A stretch of DNA of 64,000 bases, from assembly GCA_017893485.1 (NCBI GenBank), contig JACEHZ010000366.1:549001-613000 (forward strand). The letters run 5' to 3'. Source of the stretch: Hemerocallis citrina (Eukaryota > Streptophyta > Magnoliopsida > Asparagales > Asphodelaceae). The translations under genes and the position numbers were made by a program. Shown one piece after another: positions 55,009 to 64,000 of the stretch (position 1 is its first letter; each line of letters opens with the position of its first letter). The notes under the pieces are model-generated. The model was not told the DNA's origin and searched no databases. It was given only the letters and a program-made list of their open reading frames with translations.

Positions 55009-57327
55009 TCAGGGGTCGACCTTTTTGCCGCTCGGGTCCGTCGACCCCCCGGTCTTGCCCTCGCCATCGCCCTCGCCTTCGCCTCCGCTCCCGCTCTCCT
55101 CCTTGGAGTCGTCCTCCTCCTCGCCCTCGGCCTCGGTCTCGCCTGGGCCTTCGACCCCTTCCGTCTCTCCCTCGGGGTCGAGCAGCCCCTCGGGGACCTC
55201 CTCCTCGCCTTCCACGGGGTCGTAAAAACGGTAGGAGGACGTGTCGAAGCCTGGGTTCTTGGCGGCTACGTGGAGCAAGGCTCGACCGTAGGCATCCTCC
55301 ATGTTCTGGAGCATGTGCTGCGCTGCCTCCTCCTGCACGGCCTTCTTCACCTTCTTCACCTTCTTTCGGTGTCTGGCCTCGATCCTCTCGGTCCTCTTCC
55401 GAGCCTTCTAGGCTTCCGACCGAGCATTGGCCAGCGCCTCCTTCAGCTCGGCAGCCTCCTTCTCCGAGGCCTCAAGTTTGGCCGCCGCGTCCTTCGACAG
55501 CTGAATGGCGTCGGCCAGCTGCTGCTCCAGCCCCTTCACTTCAGCACCCCTCTTTGCCGAGAGGAGCTGCTCGGCGTCAAGCAGCTGCGTGGCCTTGACG
55601 CGCTCTGCCCTCTCCCGCTCGTTCTCCTGCTCCTTGTTCACGAACTCCTCGAGCAGGAAATTGAAGTGGCAGAGGGTCTGAAAAAGGACAGCACATTAAA
55701 ATCCGAACCCAAGGACTTGGAAAAATTCTAAGAAAGAAATTTTGATGAGAGAGAGCTCGGCCTACTTACCGACATAGTATTCCGAGCAATCTGCATCACG
55801 GCGTCCCCTGCTAGCCCGGCCTTCAGGGTCGCTCGATCCTTTGGGGTCGGCAGGTGCCTCACCGCCTCCATGCAGATATTGCCGTCGCCCAAGAAGCCGT
55901 CGATGTTCATCACCTGCCAGTCAGGGACGAAGATCTGCTTATGACGCTCGGTCATGATCTTCTCCGCCTCGGCAGTGAGGGGCGGAACTTGGAGGGACAA
56001 CACCTCTTTCATGCCGAATGCACCGCTCGACGAACCGGGAGCGTCCCCCTTCGGGGTAGGTGTCGGCGCACCCGAGGCAGGAGGGTCGAGGACCATGACC
56101 TCCCCCTGCTCGAGGACCAAGACCTTCGGCTGGTCGGCAGCCTTCACAACCGAAGGCTTCTTCGAGGCTCGGCTGTCCTGAGGCCCCGCCGCAGGCCTCT
56201 TCTTCTTTGCCTCCTGTTCCGACCGGCCCTTCGCCACCAGAGCTTTGTAGTCCAGCTTCATCGTCTCTGCACAGGCCGAATGAAAAAACTTAGAAAAATT
56301 TTCATGAACTTTAAGCAAAAAGTATAAATACCAGAAGCATACTAGGATCGATCGGACTGAGACCCCCTCGGAACAGATCCTCCTCGGTAATTTCTTTCCA
56401 GCTTAGCGCTGGCAGGGCGAGGAGCTTCTTCTGGACCTCCGCCTCCTCATTACTCAGCGCCGCCTCCTTCTTGGTCCGCTTGGGCAGACCATCCTTTGCC
56501 CAAACCGTCGGTATCACCCACGGCACCGGAGCTCGAATGAGGAAGTACTTCTCCTTCCAATGTTTGATCGAGTCCGGATTCTCGATCAGCTTCACGCCCG
56601 TCCGGGGCGAAAGATAGAACCTCTGTTCGTCTCGCCTTGGCTGACAGGGTCGGTAGAGACTCCGAAAGAGGAACATACTCGGCTTGGCGCCGATCTCTTG
56701 GCATCAGAGGACGAATGCCATGACGTGCCTCCATGCGTTCGGCATCAACTGGGCGGGGCTCAAACCGTACCATGTCAAGACATCAACCACGAACGGGTGG
56801 AGGGGAAAGCGGAGTCCGGCAATAAGGGAGTCGACCGGAAAGACACACACGTCCGACGAGGACTTTGTGTTGGCTCGGAAACCCGGTCCGGGGAGAAGCA
56901 GTCCGTAGTCGGCAGGGATCCGGAAGCCCTCTCGGATCAGGTGAAGGTCACCCTCGGTGAGAGACGAGATGGTATGGTCCACCTCGGACAGCTCCCTCGG
57001 CTCGTTCTCCTCCACCAACTTAGCCGTACCTTGTGTCACTCTCTCTAAGGTGTCCTCGGCGTAATCCCGTACACCTCCCACGCTCGACAGAGCAATGGGT
57101 TGCCGACCGAACGCTCCCGCCGTCTTCGGCGTTTCCACGATCGTGACCACGGCCTTGCCCTCCTGGGACACCGCCGCAACCTCCTTAGGCAGCTCGGCCA
57201 CTTCGCCCTCTCTGTCCGGACGAACGACATTCTGATCGCTCGGCTCCACTACCTCCTTCCCTTCGCCCCCTCGGCCTACTGCTTGCTCCGAGGCGGGGGT
57301 CTCATCCGAGAGCGTAACCTTAACCAT
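55009..57327 (-). pseudogene. Antisense gene of Tat-2 with putative gypsy-type transposon domain, two nonsense codons
   Basis: Minus-strand gene. Exon 1, 57327-56332, starts MVKVTLSDETPASEQ. Its conserved block (LIREGFRIPADYGLLLPGPG, FPLHPFVVDVLTWYGLSPAQ) resembles the Pfam family called putative gypsy type transposon (PF04195). A TGA after AWRHVMAFVL at 56704-56706 interrupts it, and the same frame resumes CQEIGAKPSMFLFRSL, so one base change explains the break. Exon 2 runs from about 56265 to 55770 (ends NTMS before gtaagtagg). Exon 3 runs from 55677 to 55009: a coiled coil (KGLEQQLADAIQLSKDAAAK), a TAG at about 55407-55409, then an acidic Gly/Glu-rich tail ending KKVDP. A related block exists in Tat-1. 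Function is unknown; transcription would oppose the genomic RNA. Confidence 0.75.
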
Positions 57328-57521
57328 TTTTCTAAGAGAGAGGGGAAAGAGACTGACCTTGAAGTGATAGGTACGGTCGGAAAGTTCGCCGGAAACAAGA
57401 AACGCCTTGCCGCGTCAGCTAGCACCACCACCAAGGAGATAAAAACTTCGAAGGCGAAAAGTAAAAACTGAAGAGAGAGAGTAAAGATGAAAAGTGAGAC
57501 TTGGTCTGAGGGGGGGTGAAG

Positions 57522-57529
57522 ATTTATAG
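57522..57529 (-). promoter_or_regulatory. TATA-like box upstream of the Tat-2 antisense gene
   Basis: The minus strand reads actataaatc about 195 bp upstream of the ATG at 57327, next to a short C/G run. An equivalent box exists upstream of the Tat-1 antisense gene at 32404-32411. Confidence 0.5.
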
Positions 57530-58039
57530 TAAAAGAGAACGTCCCTTGGACTTCCAAACGAAAAAGTGCGACTCTTGGGCTGCTCTCGAAACGTCGCGAA
57601 GGCCCAACACAACTACCTTCTTCGCCGAGACAACTAGCTCGGCATATCGGGACCAGGAGCCGAACCATGCGCCATCCGACCATGCCAGCAAAGAGACCGG
57701 TCGGCTACCGAGCAAGTACCTATCCGAGCTGGCAAACGGGAAAACTCCCCTTCCCCTCAGACTTCGCGTAAAATCTCAATCAGACGGCCCAGATCTCGCC
57801 GAGAACACTAGACGACAAGGTAGTGTTTTCTCGAGAGATGCGCCCGTCTCGAGATGAACAACGCCATCCAACGGTACAAATTGCATCAAGTCGCTCGGAT
57901 GCCCTACACTTCCTCCATACCCCACCTCTGTCTGAAGACACCAGAAAAAATTTTAATTTAAAGTTTTAAGGCACCGCCTTCGGCGGGCCCCCCAGGCCCC
58001 ATGTCTCGGTCGGCATTCCGCCAACCCACGAGGCCCAGT

Positions 58040-59270
58040 CAAAAACAGATCGGCACACCCCCATCTCTAACCTCTTCGAGCCGACAACCATCGGAAGCCG
58101 TCGGCCCGGAAGGAAGACAGAGATGGGAGGAGGCCCATCTTTCCGAAGCTGCTGCAGTCCCTCGGTTCCGGACTAGGGTCATCACCTCTTCTACCATGAT
58201 CTTTCCCGACCCTGACACCCACGATGGGGCCCTCAGAATCGGGTGAAGATCTTGGTGGAAGAACGACCACCCGTCCTACCTAAGCAAAGTCGTCCCTCGG
58301 CTCCGGACTAGGGTCATCACCTCTTCTACGATGACCTTCCCCGACCCTGACACCCACGATGGGGCCCTCAGAATCGGGAGAAGATCATTGTAGAAGAACG
58401 ACCACCCGTCCTACCGAGACAGGTCATCCCTCGGCTCCGGGCCACCAGTCGTCCCGAAGCAAACCCTCCCCTCGGACCGGACTTGGGTCATCACTTCTCC
58501 TACCGTGACCTTCCGATTCTAACACCCACACCGAGGCCGTCAGAATCGGGAGAAGATCACGGTAGGGGAACGACCACCCGTCCAACCGAGGCTCGTCCCA
58601 CAAATTCGGACTCCGGTCATCACCCCTTCTACCAGGATCACCCCCGATCTTGACACCCGAATCGGGCCGGTCAAAATCGGGTGATGATCATGGTGGAAGG
58701 GTGACCACCCGTCCTTCCGAACGAACTCACCCCTCGGGTTCGGACATGGATCATCACCTCATCCACCATGATCTCCGCCGACCCTGACACCCACTGTGGG
58801 GCAACCAGAGTCGGCAGAAGATCTTGGTGGAAGAACGATAACCCGTTCTTCCGAAGTGACTCGCCCCTCGGGTTCGGACTACGGTCGTCACCACTTCTGC
58901 CTAATTCTCTCCCGCTCCTGACATCCCCATTCGAGCCGTGAGGAATGGGAGAAGAACCAGGCAACAGGGCGACCACCCGTCCTTCCGAAGTAACTCATCC
59001 CTCGGGCCCGGACCATGGTCGTCACCATAACTGCCTTATCCTCTCCCGCTCCTGACATCCCCTTTCGAGCCTTGAGGAACGGGAGAAGAACAAGGCAACA
59101 GAGCGACCACCCGTCCTTCCGAAGTAACTCATCCCTCGGGCCCGGGCTATGGTCGTCACCACTACTGTCTCGTTCCCCCCCGCTCCTGACATCCACTTTG
59201 TGGCCGTCTGGAACGGGAGAAGAAAAAGGCAAAAGAGCAACAACCCCTTCGGACCTCGAGAGATAAGTTA
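58040..59270. repeat. Tandem array of ~120-150-bp units, each with an internal inverted repeat
   Basis: About eight diverged units (near 58160, 58300, 58435, 58590, 58725, 58865, 58995, 59125). Each contains cgaccacccgtcc, a c(t/c)ccggact(a/t)gggtcatcac-type start and a loop with cctgacaccc. Within each, a stretch such as cctaccgtgaccttccgatt is complementary to aatcgggagaagatcacggt, so each unit can fold into a long imperfect hairpin. No coding function. Confidence 0.88.
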
Positions 59271-59499
59271 CCCAAGGCCAATACCCCCGAGGTTTGAAAC
59301 TCTACATTTGTTGCGATTGAAATGACAAAGGGAGTGGAGTACTTATAAGCTCTCCACCAAGGTTTGGCCATTATGACCCTCGGAAGTTGAAACGCCACGC
59401 ATTAATTGAAGGAGTTACCCTTAATGACCTGGGGAAAGTGGAACGCCGCGCAAACCCCGGGGCACCATTAATGTCCTTGGGAACAGAATCATCTCGAGA

Positions 59500-60430
59500 C
59501 AGTTCGCACCACGTCGCCCGACTTGCCGAGACCCCCTGTCTTCGGTCGGCGTCCGAGCAAGTGCCTTTCCGAGCCCGCAAACGGAGAAAACTCACTTTCT
59601 CCTCAACTTTCGTGCATGATCTCGATCAGACGGCTCAGATCTTGCCACCGACGCTAAACGACAAGATAGCATTTTCTTGGGAACTGGGCCGCCTCGAGAT
59701 TCGTGCCTACAATCAATGGCTCAGATCTTGCCACCTGCGCTAAACGACAAGATAGTGTTTTCTTGAGAAATGTGCCCGTCTCGAGATGCGCGTCGCCATC
59801 CGACGGCTCAGATTGCGCCACGTCGATCGGCCTACCGAGACCCCCTGTCTTCGGTCGGCGGCCGAACAAGTGCCTTTCCGAGCTCGCAAATGGGGAAAAC
59901 TCACTTTCTCCTCAATAATCACACCTGATCTCGATCAGACGGCCCAGATCTCGCCGAGGACACTAAACAACAAGATAGTGTTTTCTTGAGGAATGTGCCC
60001 ATCTCGAGATGCGCGTCGCCATCCGATGGCTCAGATTGCGCCACGTCGATCGGCCTGCCGAGACCCCCTGTCTTCGGTCGGCGGTCGAACAAGTGCCTTT
60101 CCGAGCTCGCAAATGGGGAAAACTCACTTTCTCCTCAATAATCGCGCCTGATCTCGATCAGACGGCCCAGATCTTGCCGAGGACACTAAACGACAAGATA
60201 GTGTTTTCTTGAGGAATGTACCCGTCTCGAGATGCACGTCACCATCATCTGACGGCTCAGATTGTGCCACGTCGCTCGGCCTGCCGAGACCCCCTATCTT
60301 CGGTCGGCGGCCGAGCAAGTGCCTTTCCAAGCTCGCAAATGGAGAAAAAAAGCTCCCGAGCGATAACAGCCAATGGATCTCTCAAAAATTCGAGCTCGTC
60401 CATGATCGACGGCTCAGATCGAGCCACGTC
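59500..60430. repeat. Tandem array, ~223-bp unit, about four copies
   Basis: cccctgtcttcggtcggcg and cgaacaagtgcctttccga recur near 59540, 59850, 60073 and 60297. The last two intervals are about 223 bp and the first longer. Related blocks occur at 52856-53075 and 57700-57870. Short frames spaced by 223 bp are by-products. Confidence 0.88.
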
Positions 60431-60836
60431 ATAAATCAGTATTAAAAATCATTTTTTATTTATCTAAATCGTTTTATTTATTTAAAAATTGCGAAAAAAT
60501 TGCTAAAAATTCGGAAAAATTAACTAAAAATTCTAGAAAATAATTAAAAATTCGGGGGTATATTTTTGAACCCCTGAACGGACAATTATCGCCTAGAATG
60601 CGCTGTTAAGGCCCCCGAACGATTAGTAAACACCTCGCAAAATTAAGTAAATAATCCGAAAAAATAAATAAAAGTCGTCAAATACTCGATATGGCTAGGA
60701 AGCAGCACATGGCATCAAAAAAGTTACCTCACTACCCCCTTCGAGATCCTACGTCCTCCATATGGACTCCGATACAGCTCCGCTAGCCATCAAAACAGTC
60801 AAACTACTCCTCAAAGGCTGATCACGCTCAGTCTTT
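60431..60836 (+). other. AT-rich stretch before the Tat-2 polypurine tract, no gene
   Basis: Between the last tandem repeat and the polypurine tract: runs of aaaaattcg(g/a)aaaa-type sequence to about 60680, then a mixed stretch. A comparable aattaaaaattcaaaa-type stretch lies before the Tat-1 3' LTR (33120-33400), so it is a shared element feature. Confidence 0.5.
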
Positions 60837-60852
60837 AGGAGTGGGGGGCTCA
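60837..60852 (+). other. Polypurine tract of Tat-2
   Basis: aggagtggggggctca immediately before the 3' LTR TG at 60853, the expected plus-strand priming site. Confidence 0.88.
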
Positions 60853-61444
60853 TGATATGGCTAAAAATGGGGTTAAATCGGAACCGTCCAGATTGGGCAC
60901 GAATCTTGAAGCTTGGGGGTAAAAAGGTAATTTCACATACAAGCGGATCCAAAGCGGGTACTGGATCTCCTTCTCACAGATCCAATAACCCACGAATGGG
61001 TCCGCTCCAATTGGGCACGGGTCCCGACCCGAAACGAGCCCAGACCAGCAAGAGACAAATCAGGGCCACTGATTGGACCAAGTCAACAGGCCTGATTTGC
61101 TCTCACCGGGAATCAAGGGGTTAGTTTTCTAAATACACTGTGAGGATTTTTCTCCTAACAGTTACACAGGGAACCAGGCCTCTAATCACTCCCCTGGCGA
61201 CTATAAATACCTCCCCTCTGCCACTGTGACCAGGTTAATCACTTTTTCACCACTTTAAGCTCTTTCTTAATCTCTTCTGATTACTGACAAGAGCGTCGGA
61301 GGGTGCGTCGCCGGAATCAACCCCGGTGTCTCGCACTTCCTTGCAGGTTGCGCCAGGAGCAAGAAGGCTTGAGTCAACTGTTCAGGTTTTCCTCGAACTC
61401 ACAAATTCTATCTGTTTACCCCCACACCGAAATTAGCGGTAACA
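60853..61444 (+). repeat. 3' LTR of Tat-2 (592 bp)
   Basis: Same length and termini as 45570-46161, about ten substitutions by eye. TATA box at 61201-61209. Confidence 0.95.
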
Positions 61445-61571
61445 GATTGGCGCCGTCTGTGGGAACAACCACACGAACAGCCTCAGCCCCTTCTCTGTCG
61501 TCCTCTCCAACCATGCCTCCAAAGAAGGTCAGATCAAGAGGGTCAAACCGTGGGGCTAATCCCGCCGACCC
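61445..61571 (+). pseudogene. Second primer site and gag start directly after the 3' LTR
   Basis: These 127 bases are identical by eye to 46162-46288: the three-base spacer, primer site TGGCGCC..., leader and the first ~20 codons of gag (ATG at 61513, MPPKKVRSRG). The LTR is therefore followed by internal sequence of another copy, as in an LTR-sharing tandem array made by unequal recombination. Gag stops after GANPADP and the sequence turns into filler. Confidence 0.95.
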
Positions 61572-61639
61572 ACGGTTTCCGATCAAGAAGGTCAGATCAA
61601 GAGGAACAACCACACGAACAACTGAAAATATCGGCTGGT
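61572..61639 (+). other. Patchwork filler at the truncation junction
   Basis: It contains aagaaggtcagatcaagagg (also at 46239-46258) followed directly by gaacaaccacacgaaca (also at 46180-46196), in an order not found in the element. Short copies of nearby sequence joined at a break are typical of templated repair. ATAAT at 61640-61644 equals the base string before the 5' LTR (45565-45569). Confidence 0.75.
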
Positions 61640-62277
61640 ATAATTGGATTAATTTGTAAAATAAAAGACCCCCAATTAAAATACTAAGTTGTAATGGTAA
61701 ATACATTAAGAACGTAGGTCAAGCCTTCCATCCTCGTAAGAAACATGGTATGCCAGTAACTGTAATGGGTTTATTGCACACATGTAGGGGCTGCCATGAA
61801 AGCTGGTATGATATTTTCTTATTATAAAGTATATGTGATATACAAATGTAAAAACACTTAACCATTATCACTTTGTTGCTCACACGTAATGGTGGTTTAT
61901 TTTTTTGTGGAATACGTGAAACGATGGGTTAACTTAACTAATATTTTATGGTTTGTTGTGCACTTGTAAAGGCTGTAGTAATCCTAGAGGCAAAAATTAA
62001 AGAAAGTTACATGAGATGTAATTGGTATGAGTTACCTACCTATGGACTCATTAAGGTTGGTCGTGCACACTTGTGGCCTTAATAGGATAAGTGAGTTTCC
62101 ATATTCTCACCAGAAACCATCAAATAAAGTTTCCCATTTTCCACTAAGAGGATTGTGGAACTCGATAAATTTAGTAGGAGGCATAAACTGATAATATAAT
62201 AGGACCTCATATGTTTATGCATAATAATCATTGATAACTATTGATCTGTGCTTATTGTAGTTTATTTTAGATATATT
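61640..62277 (+). other. copia-2 leader, right part, no gene
   Basis: AT-rich leader resumed after the Tat-2 insertion, running to the gag ATG. No coding frame is supported. Confidence 0.5.
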
Positions 62278-62920
62278 ATGTCTACTTCGCTATCGCTATG
62301 CAGCATACTTCATGCCAACAAGCTAACCAGACCAAACTTGGTTGACTGCTTGAGGAACCTGAAAACTGTTCTCACTCAGGAGAAGATCTCCTACATAATT
62401 AACACTCCTTCCCCTCATGCACCAGTAGGACTGAAAGTGACAGGAGCAGATTATCACTTATGAAAAGTGGAAAAGTTGATAGCATCCAGGCATAATGTAT
62501 TATGCTGACCTCCATGAGCAATGAGTTGCAAAGGCAACATGAACATATGGATGCTAAATCTATATTGCGTCACCTCAAGGAATTGTATGGTAAGCAGAGT
62601 AGGACTACTAGATATAAGATATCAAAGCAGCTTTTTCGCACGAGGATGACTGAAGGCACATCTGTTCAATCCCATGTACTGAAATAATTAACCTCACTAA
62701 AGAACTGGGAATATTGAATGTGGCAATGGATGGAGAACTAAGTCTGGACTTAATACTCTAATCACTACCTGATTTATTTTCACGGTTTATCATCAACTTT
62801 CACATCAACAAATTAGATGTCCACCTCCCTGAGCTGCTGAACATGTTGAAAACAACTAAGGGCCACCTTAAGAAGGACAAGGGCTAAGTAATGGTTGTGT
62901 AATGAGCCTCTAAGAAGAAT
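62278..62920 (+). pseudogene. gag pseudogene of copia-2
   Basis: ATG at 62278 (MSTSLSLCSILHANKLTRPN) with the usual copia opening LVDCLRNLKTVLTQEKISY. A stop at about 62461 and a frameshift follow. The frame then resumes MLTSMSNELQRQHEHMDAKS (62502-62687), then pieces reading LPDLFSRFIINFHINKLDVHLPELLNMLK. Downstream is a Lys-rich stretch and a damaged CCHC knuckle near 62985 (YFHCEKNDQRKRNY: both outer Cys are Tyr). Related to copia-1 gag. Non-functional. Confidence 0.85.
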
Positions 62921-63772
62921 GAAAAAGGGGATGAAAAAGAAAAGTGGCAAGAAGCAGGAGAAGCAGGTTTCCGACAAAGGTGCGTATTTCCATTGTGAAA
63001 AGAATGACCAAAGGAAGAGGAACTACATGGTTTGCCTTACGAAGCTGAAGGAAAAGAAGGCTTTAAAAGCCTCTGTTTCGGGTGCATTCATCATTGAAAT
63101 TAAATTGGCATTAACAAATTCTTCTTCTTAGGTATTAAATACAGGTTGTGGTTCTCATATTTACAATTCGTTGAAGGGACTGAGAAGAAGTAAGATTCTA
63201 CAGAGAGGTGACTACGAGTTGAAGGTTGGAAATGGAGTAAGAGTTGCTGCCTTAGCTGTAGGTTCTTTTTGTATTTTTTAGTCTTGAAAAAATAGTTAGT
63301 ATTACAGAATTGTTATTATATTCCAAGTTTAATAAGATTTATTATTTCTATTCCTAAGTTGCTTGAACAAGAATTTGGGATTATATTTAAAAATAATGAT
63401 TGTTTTATTTATCGTTCAAATGTGTTGTACGGTACTGGACGAATTGATAATGGGTTAGCAATTCCGAATGTTGATGACAATGTTTTTCCTGTAGAACAGA
63501 AGTGTAAAAGAAAAAAAGATGAAATTAATCAAACTTATCTTTGGCATTTAAAACTTGGTCATATAAACGATAATAAGATTAATAAGTTGCATAAAGGTGA
63601 CTATTTAAGTCCATACGATTTTGAATTATTGACAACTTGTGAATTATGTCTTAAAGGTAAGATGAATAAAAAACCATTTACTGTAACTGTGGTACATGCT
63701 ACTGAATTATTCGAATTGATTCACACAGACGTATGTGGACCAAAGACAATTCAAGCCAGAGGTGGATACTCC
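62921..63772 (+). pseudogene. copia-2 zinc knuckle, protease and start of integrase, cut by an LTR
   Basis: Zinc-knuckle remnant (to about 63131), then the protease start reading LNTGCGSHIYNS (Asn where Asp of DTG is expected) at 63137-63172. After frame changes, a 142-residue open piece (63359-63787) carries TYLWHLKLGHINDNK, the CELC cysteine pair of the integrase zinc finger, and HTDVCGP with the first catalytic Asp. The coding sequence ends at 63772; the last residues of the open piece are LTR. The rest of pol lies beyond the window or is lost. Confidence 0.82.
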
Positions 63773-63817
63773 TGTAACACCCCGTAATTTTCAAAGAGTA
63801 TAAAATATATATAAATA

Positions 63818-63968
63818 CTAGATTTGGCCGTGGGCACGTGCCTACGGCACGTCTTCAGAATGATACAGCATATGAAAAGCCTTGTAAAAAGTAAATCAAC
63901 AATTATGTAGTTCAAGTTTGAATAGTATGACAATAATTAGTTGTAATTAAAAGTCAATGTTTCCATAA

Positions 63969-64000
<32 letters not shown>
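63818..64000 (-). mobile_element. 3' end of another Helitron, running off the window
   Basis: CTAG at 63818-63821 preceded by A, then the hairpin ACGTGCC-TAC-GGCACGT. About 70 bp are similar to 37037-37110 (acagcatat(a/g)aaaagcc, then tg(t/a)(g/a)aaaag). Same family and orientation as the Helitron at 37037-43987. Confidence 0.8.
63970..64000. repeat. (AT)n microsatellite at the window edge
   Basis: Uninterrupted TA repeats to the last bases. Confidence 0.95.

Larger units (their letters stand above)
45570..61444 (+). mobile_element. Tat-2: young Ty3/gypsy Tat-lineage element (15.9 kb)
   Basis: LTRs of 592 bp at 45570-46161 and 60853-61444, differing at about ten positions by eye. Primer site at 46165, gag 46230-48086, pol 48070-51957, then an 8.9-kb 3' region with three tandem arrays and a minus-strand gene, then a polypurine tract at 60837-60852. 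Two RNase H segments, with the second archaeal-type, and the long 3' region with an antisense gene place it in Tat. It is GC-rich (over half G+C through gag-pol) against AT-rich surroundings. The left flank is ATAAT; no matching duplication lies at 61445, because element sequence continues there. Confidence 0.95.
35112..63772 (+). mobile_element. copia-2: Ty1/copia retrotransposon split by LINE, Helitron, Tat-2 and an LTR
   Basis: 5' LTR 35112-44698 (with LINE and Helitron), perfect initiator-Met primer site at 44700, leader 44712-45569, Tat-2 insertion with downstream junk 45570-61639, leader resumed 61640-62277, gag 62278-62920, protease and start of integrase to 63772. There another Tekay-type LTR begins. 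The remainder and the 3' LTR lie beyond the window. The LTR start (TGTTCGGAATGTGCCC) and gag are related to copia-1. Confidence 0.8.
63773..64000. repeat. Start of a Tekay-type LTR, interrupted by a Helitron end
   Basis: TGTAACACCCCGTAATTTTC at 63773 matches the terminal motif of the Tekay LTR at 27608 and begins abruptly in copia-2 integrase. Only 45 bp are seen before a Helitron 3' end at 63818. Confidence 0.7.

Noticed and set aside
55270..55731. Leu-rich 153-residue plus-strand frame opposite the antisense coiled coil
   Set aside because: It is the shadow of the Glu/Lys/Ala-rich coiled-coil exon on the minus strand; CTC/CTT codons mirror GAG/AAG.
60853..61444. A separate solo LTR rather than the Tat-2 3' LTR
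   Set aside because: A polypurine tract precedes it directly and the internal region upstream is continuous Tat-2, so it is the 3' LTR.
1..64000. tRNA or rRNA genes
   Set aside because: No cloverleaf-like A/B box pairs or rRNA cores noticed by eye; sequences like TGGTATCAGAGC are retrotransposon primer sites. A tRNAscan run would be decisive.

Overview
This window is intergenic, repeat-dominated DNA from a large plant nuclear genome, probably an angiosperm. Essentially everything readable is transposable-element sequence inserted into older transposable-element sequence. The evidence is Ty3/gypsy elements of the Tat and Tekay (chromovirus) lineages, Ty1/copia elements with long LTRs, a CACTA transposon, Helitrons with plant-type termini, and a 5'-truncated LINE. 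I see no intact cellular gene, rRNA or tRNA. The only recognisable host coding sequence is a spliced but broken fragment of an XPF/ERCC4 (plant UVH1/RAD1-type) DNA-repair endonuclease gene carried by a Helitron.

Layout, left half (1-34173): one old, heavily decayed Tat element (Tat-1) whose 5' LTR runs off the left edge. Its gag and pol (368-5774) carry a 315-bp insertion with an 8-bp target-site duplication (TSD), and a copia element (copia-1, 5775-11514) interrupts the integrase region. A scrambled stretch (11515-11975) follows, then a Tekay chromovirus on the minus strand (11976-30959). The 3' LTR of that Tekay is split by another solo LTR (13526-20545, TSD TTCGA), which is itself split by a CACTA element (16768-20492, TSD CAA). 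Right of Tekay, Tat-1 resumes with its antisense gene remnant (30960-32130), polypurine tract and 3' LTR (33533-34173).

Layout, right half (34174-64000): a 130-bp Helitron (34321-34450), a foldback repeat (34567-34960), then a second copia element (copia-2) from 35112 to 63772. The 5' LTR of copia-2 holds a LINE with a perfect 14-bp TSD (35380-36254) and a 6.95-kb Helitron (37037-43987, minus) bearing the XPF fragment. Its leader is split by a young Tat element (Tat-2, 45570-61444) with near-identical 592-bp LTRs, long gag and pol frames, three different tandem-repeat arrays, and an antisense, apparently spliced gene with its own TATA-like box. Immediately after the Tat-2 3' LTR a second primer site and gag start follow, then a patchwork of copied filler. 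The remainder of copia-2 is cut at 63773 by another Tekay-type LTR, which already contains the end of another Helitron.

How the parts work together: Tat-2 is the only element with near-complete reading frames. Even there gag and pol are out of frame because of a probable 11-bp deletion, and the antisense gene has two in-frame stops. All other elements are visibly dead. The most interesting points are the conserved antisense gene with its own TATA-like box in two Tat copies of different age, the hairpin-unit tandem arrays of Tat-2, the XPF capture by a Helitron, and the templated filler at 61572-61639.
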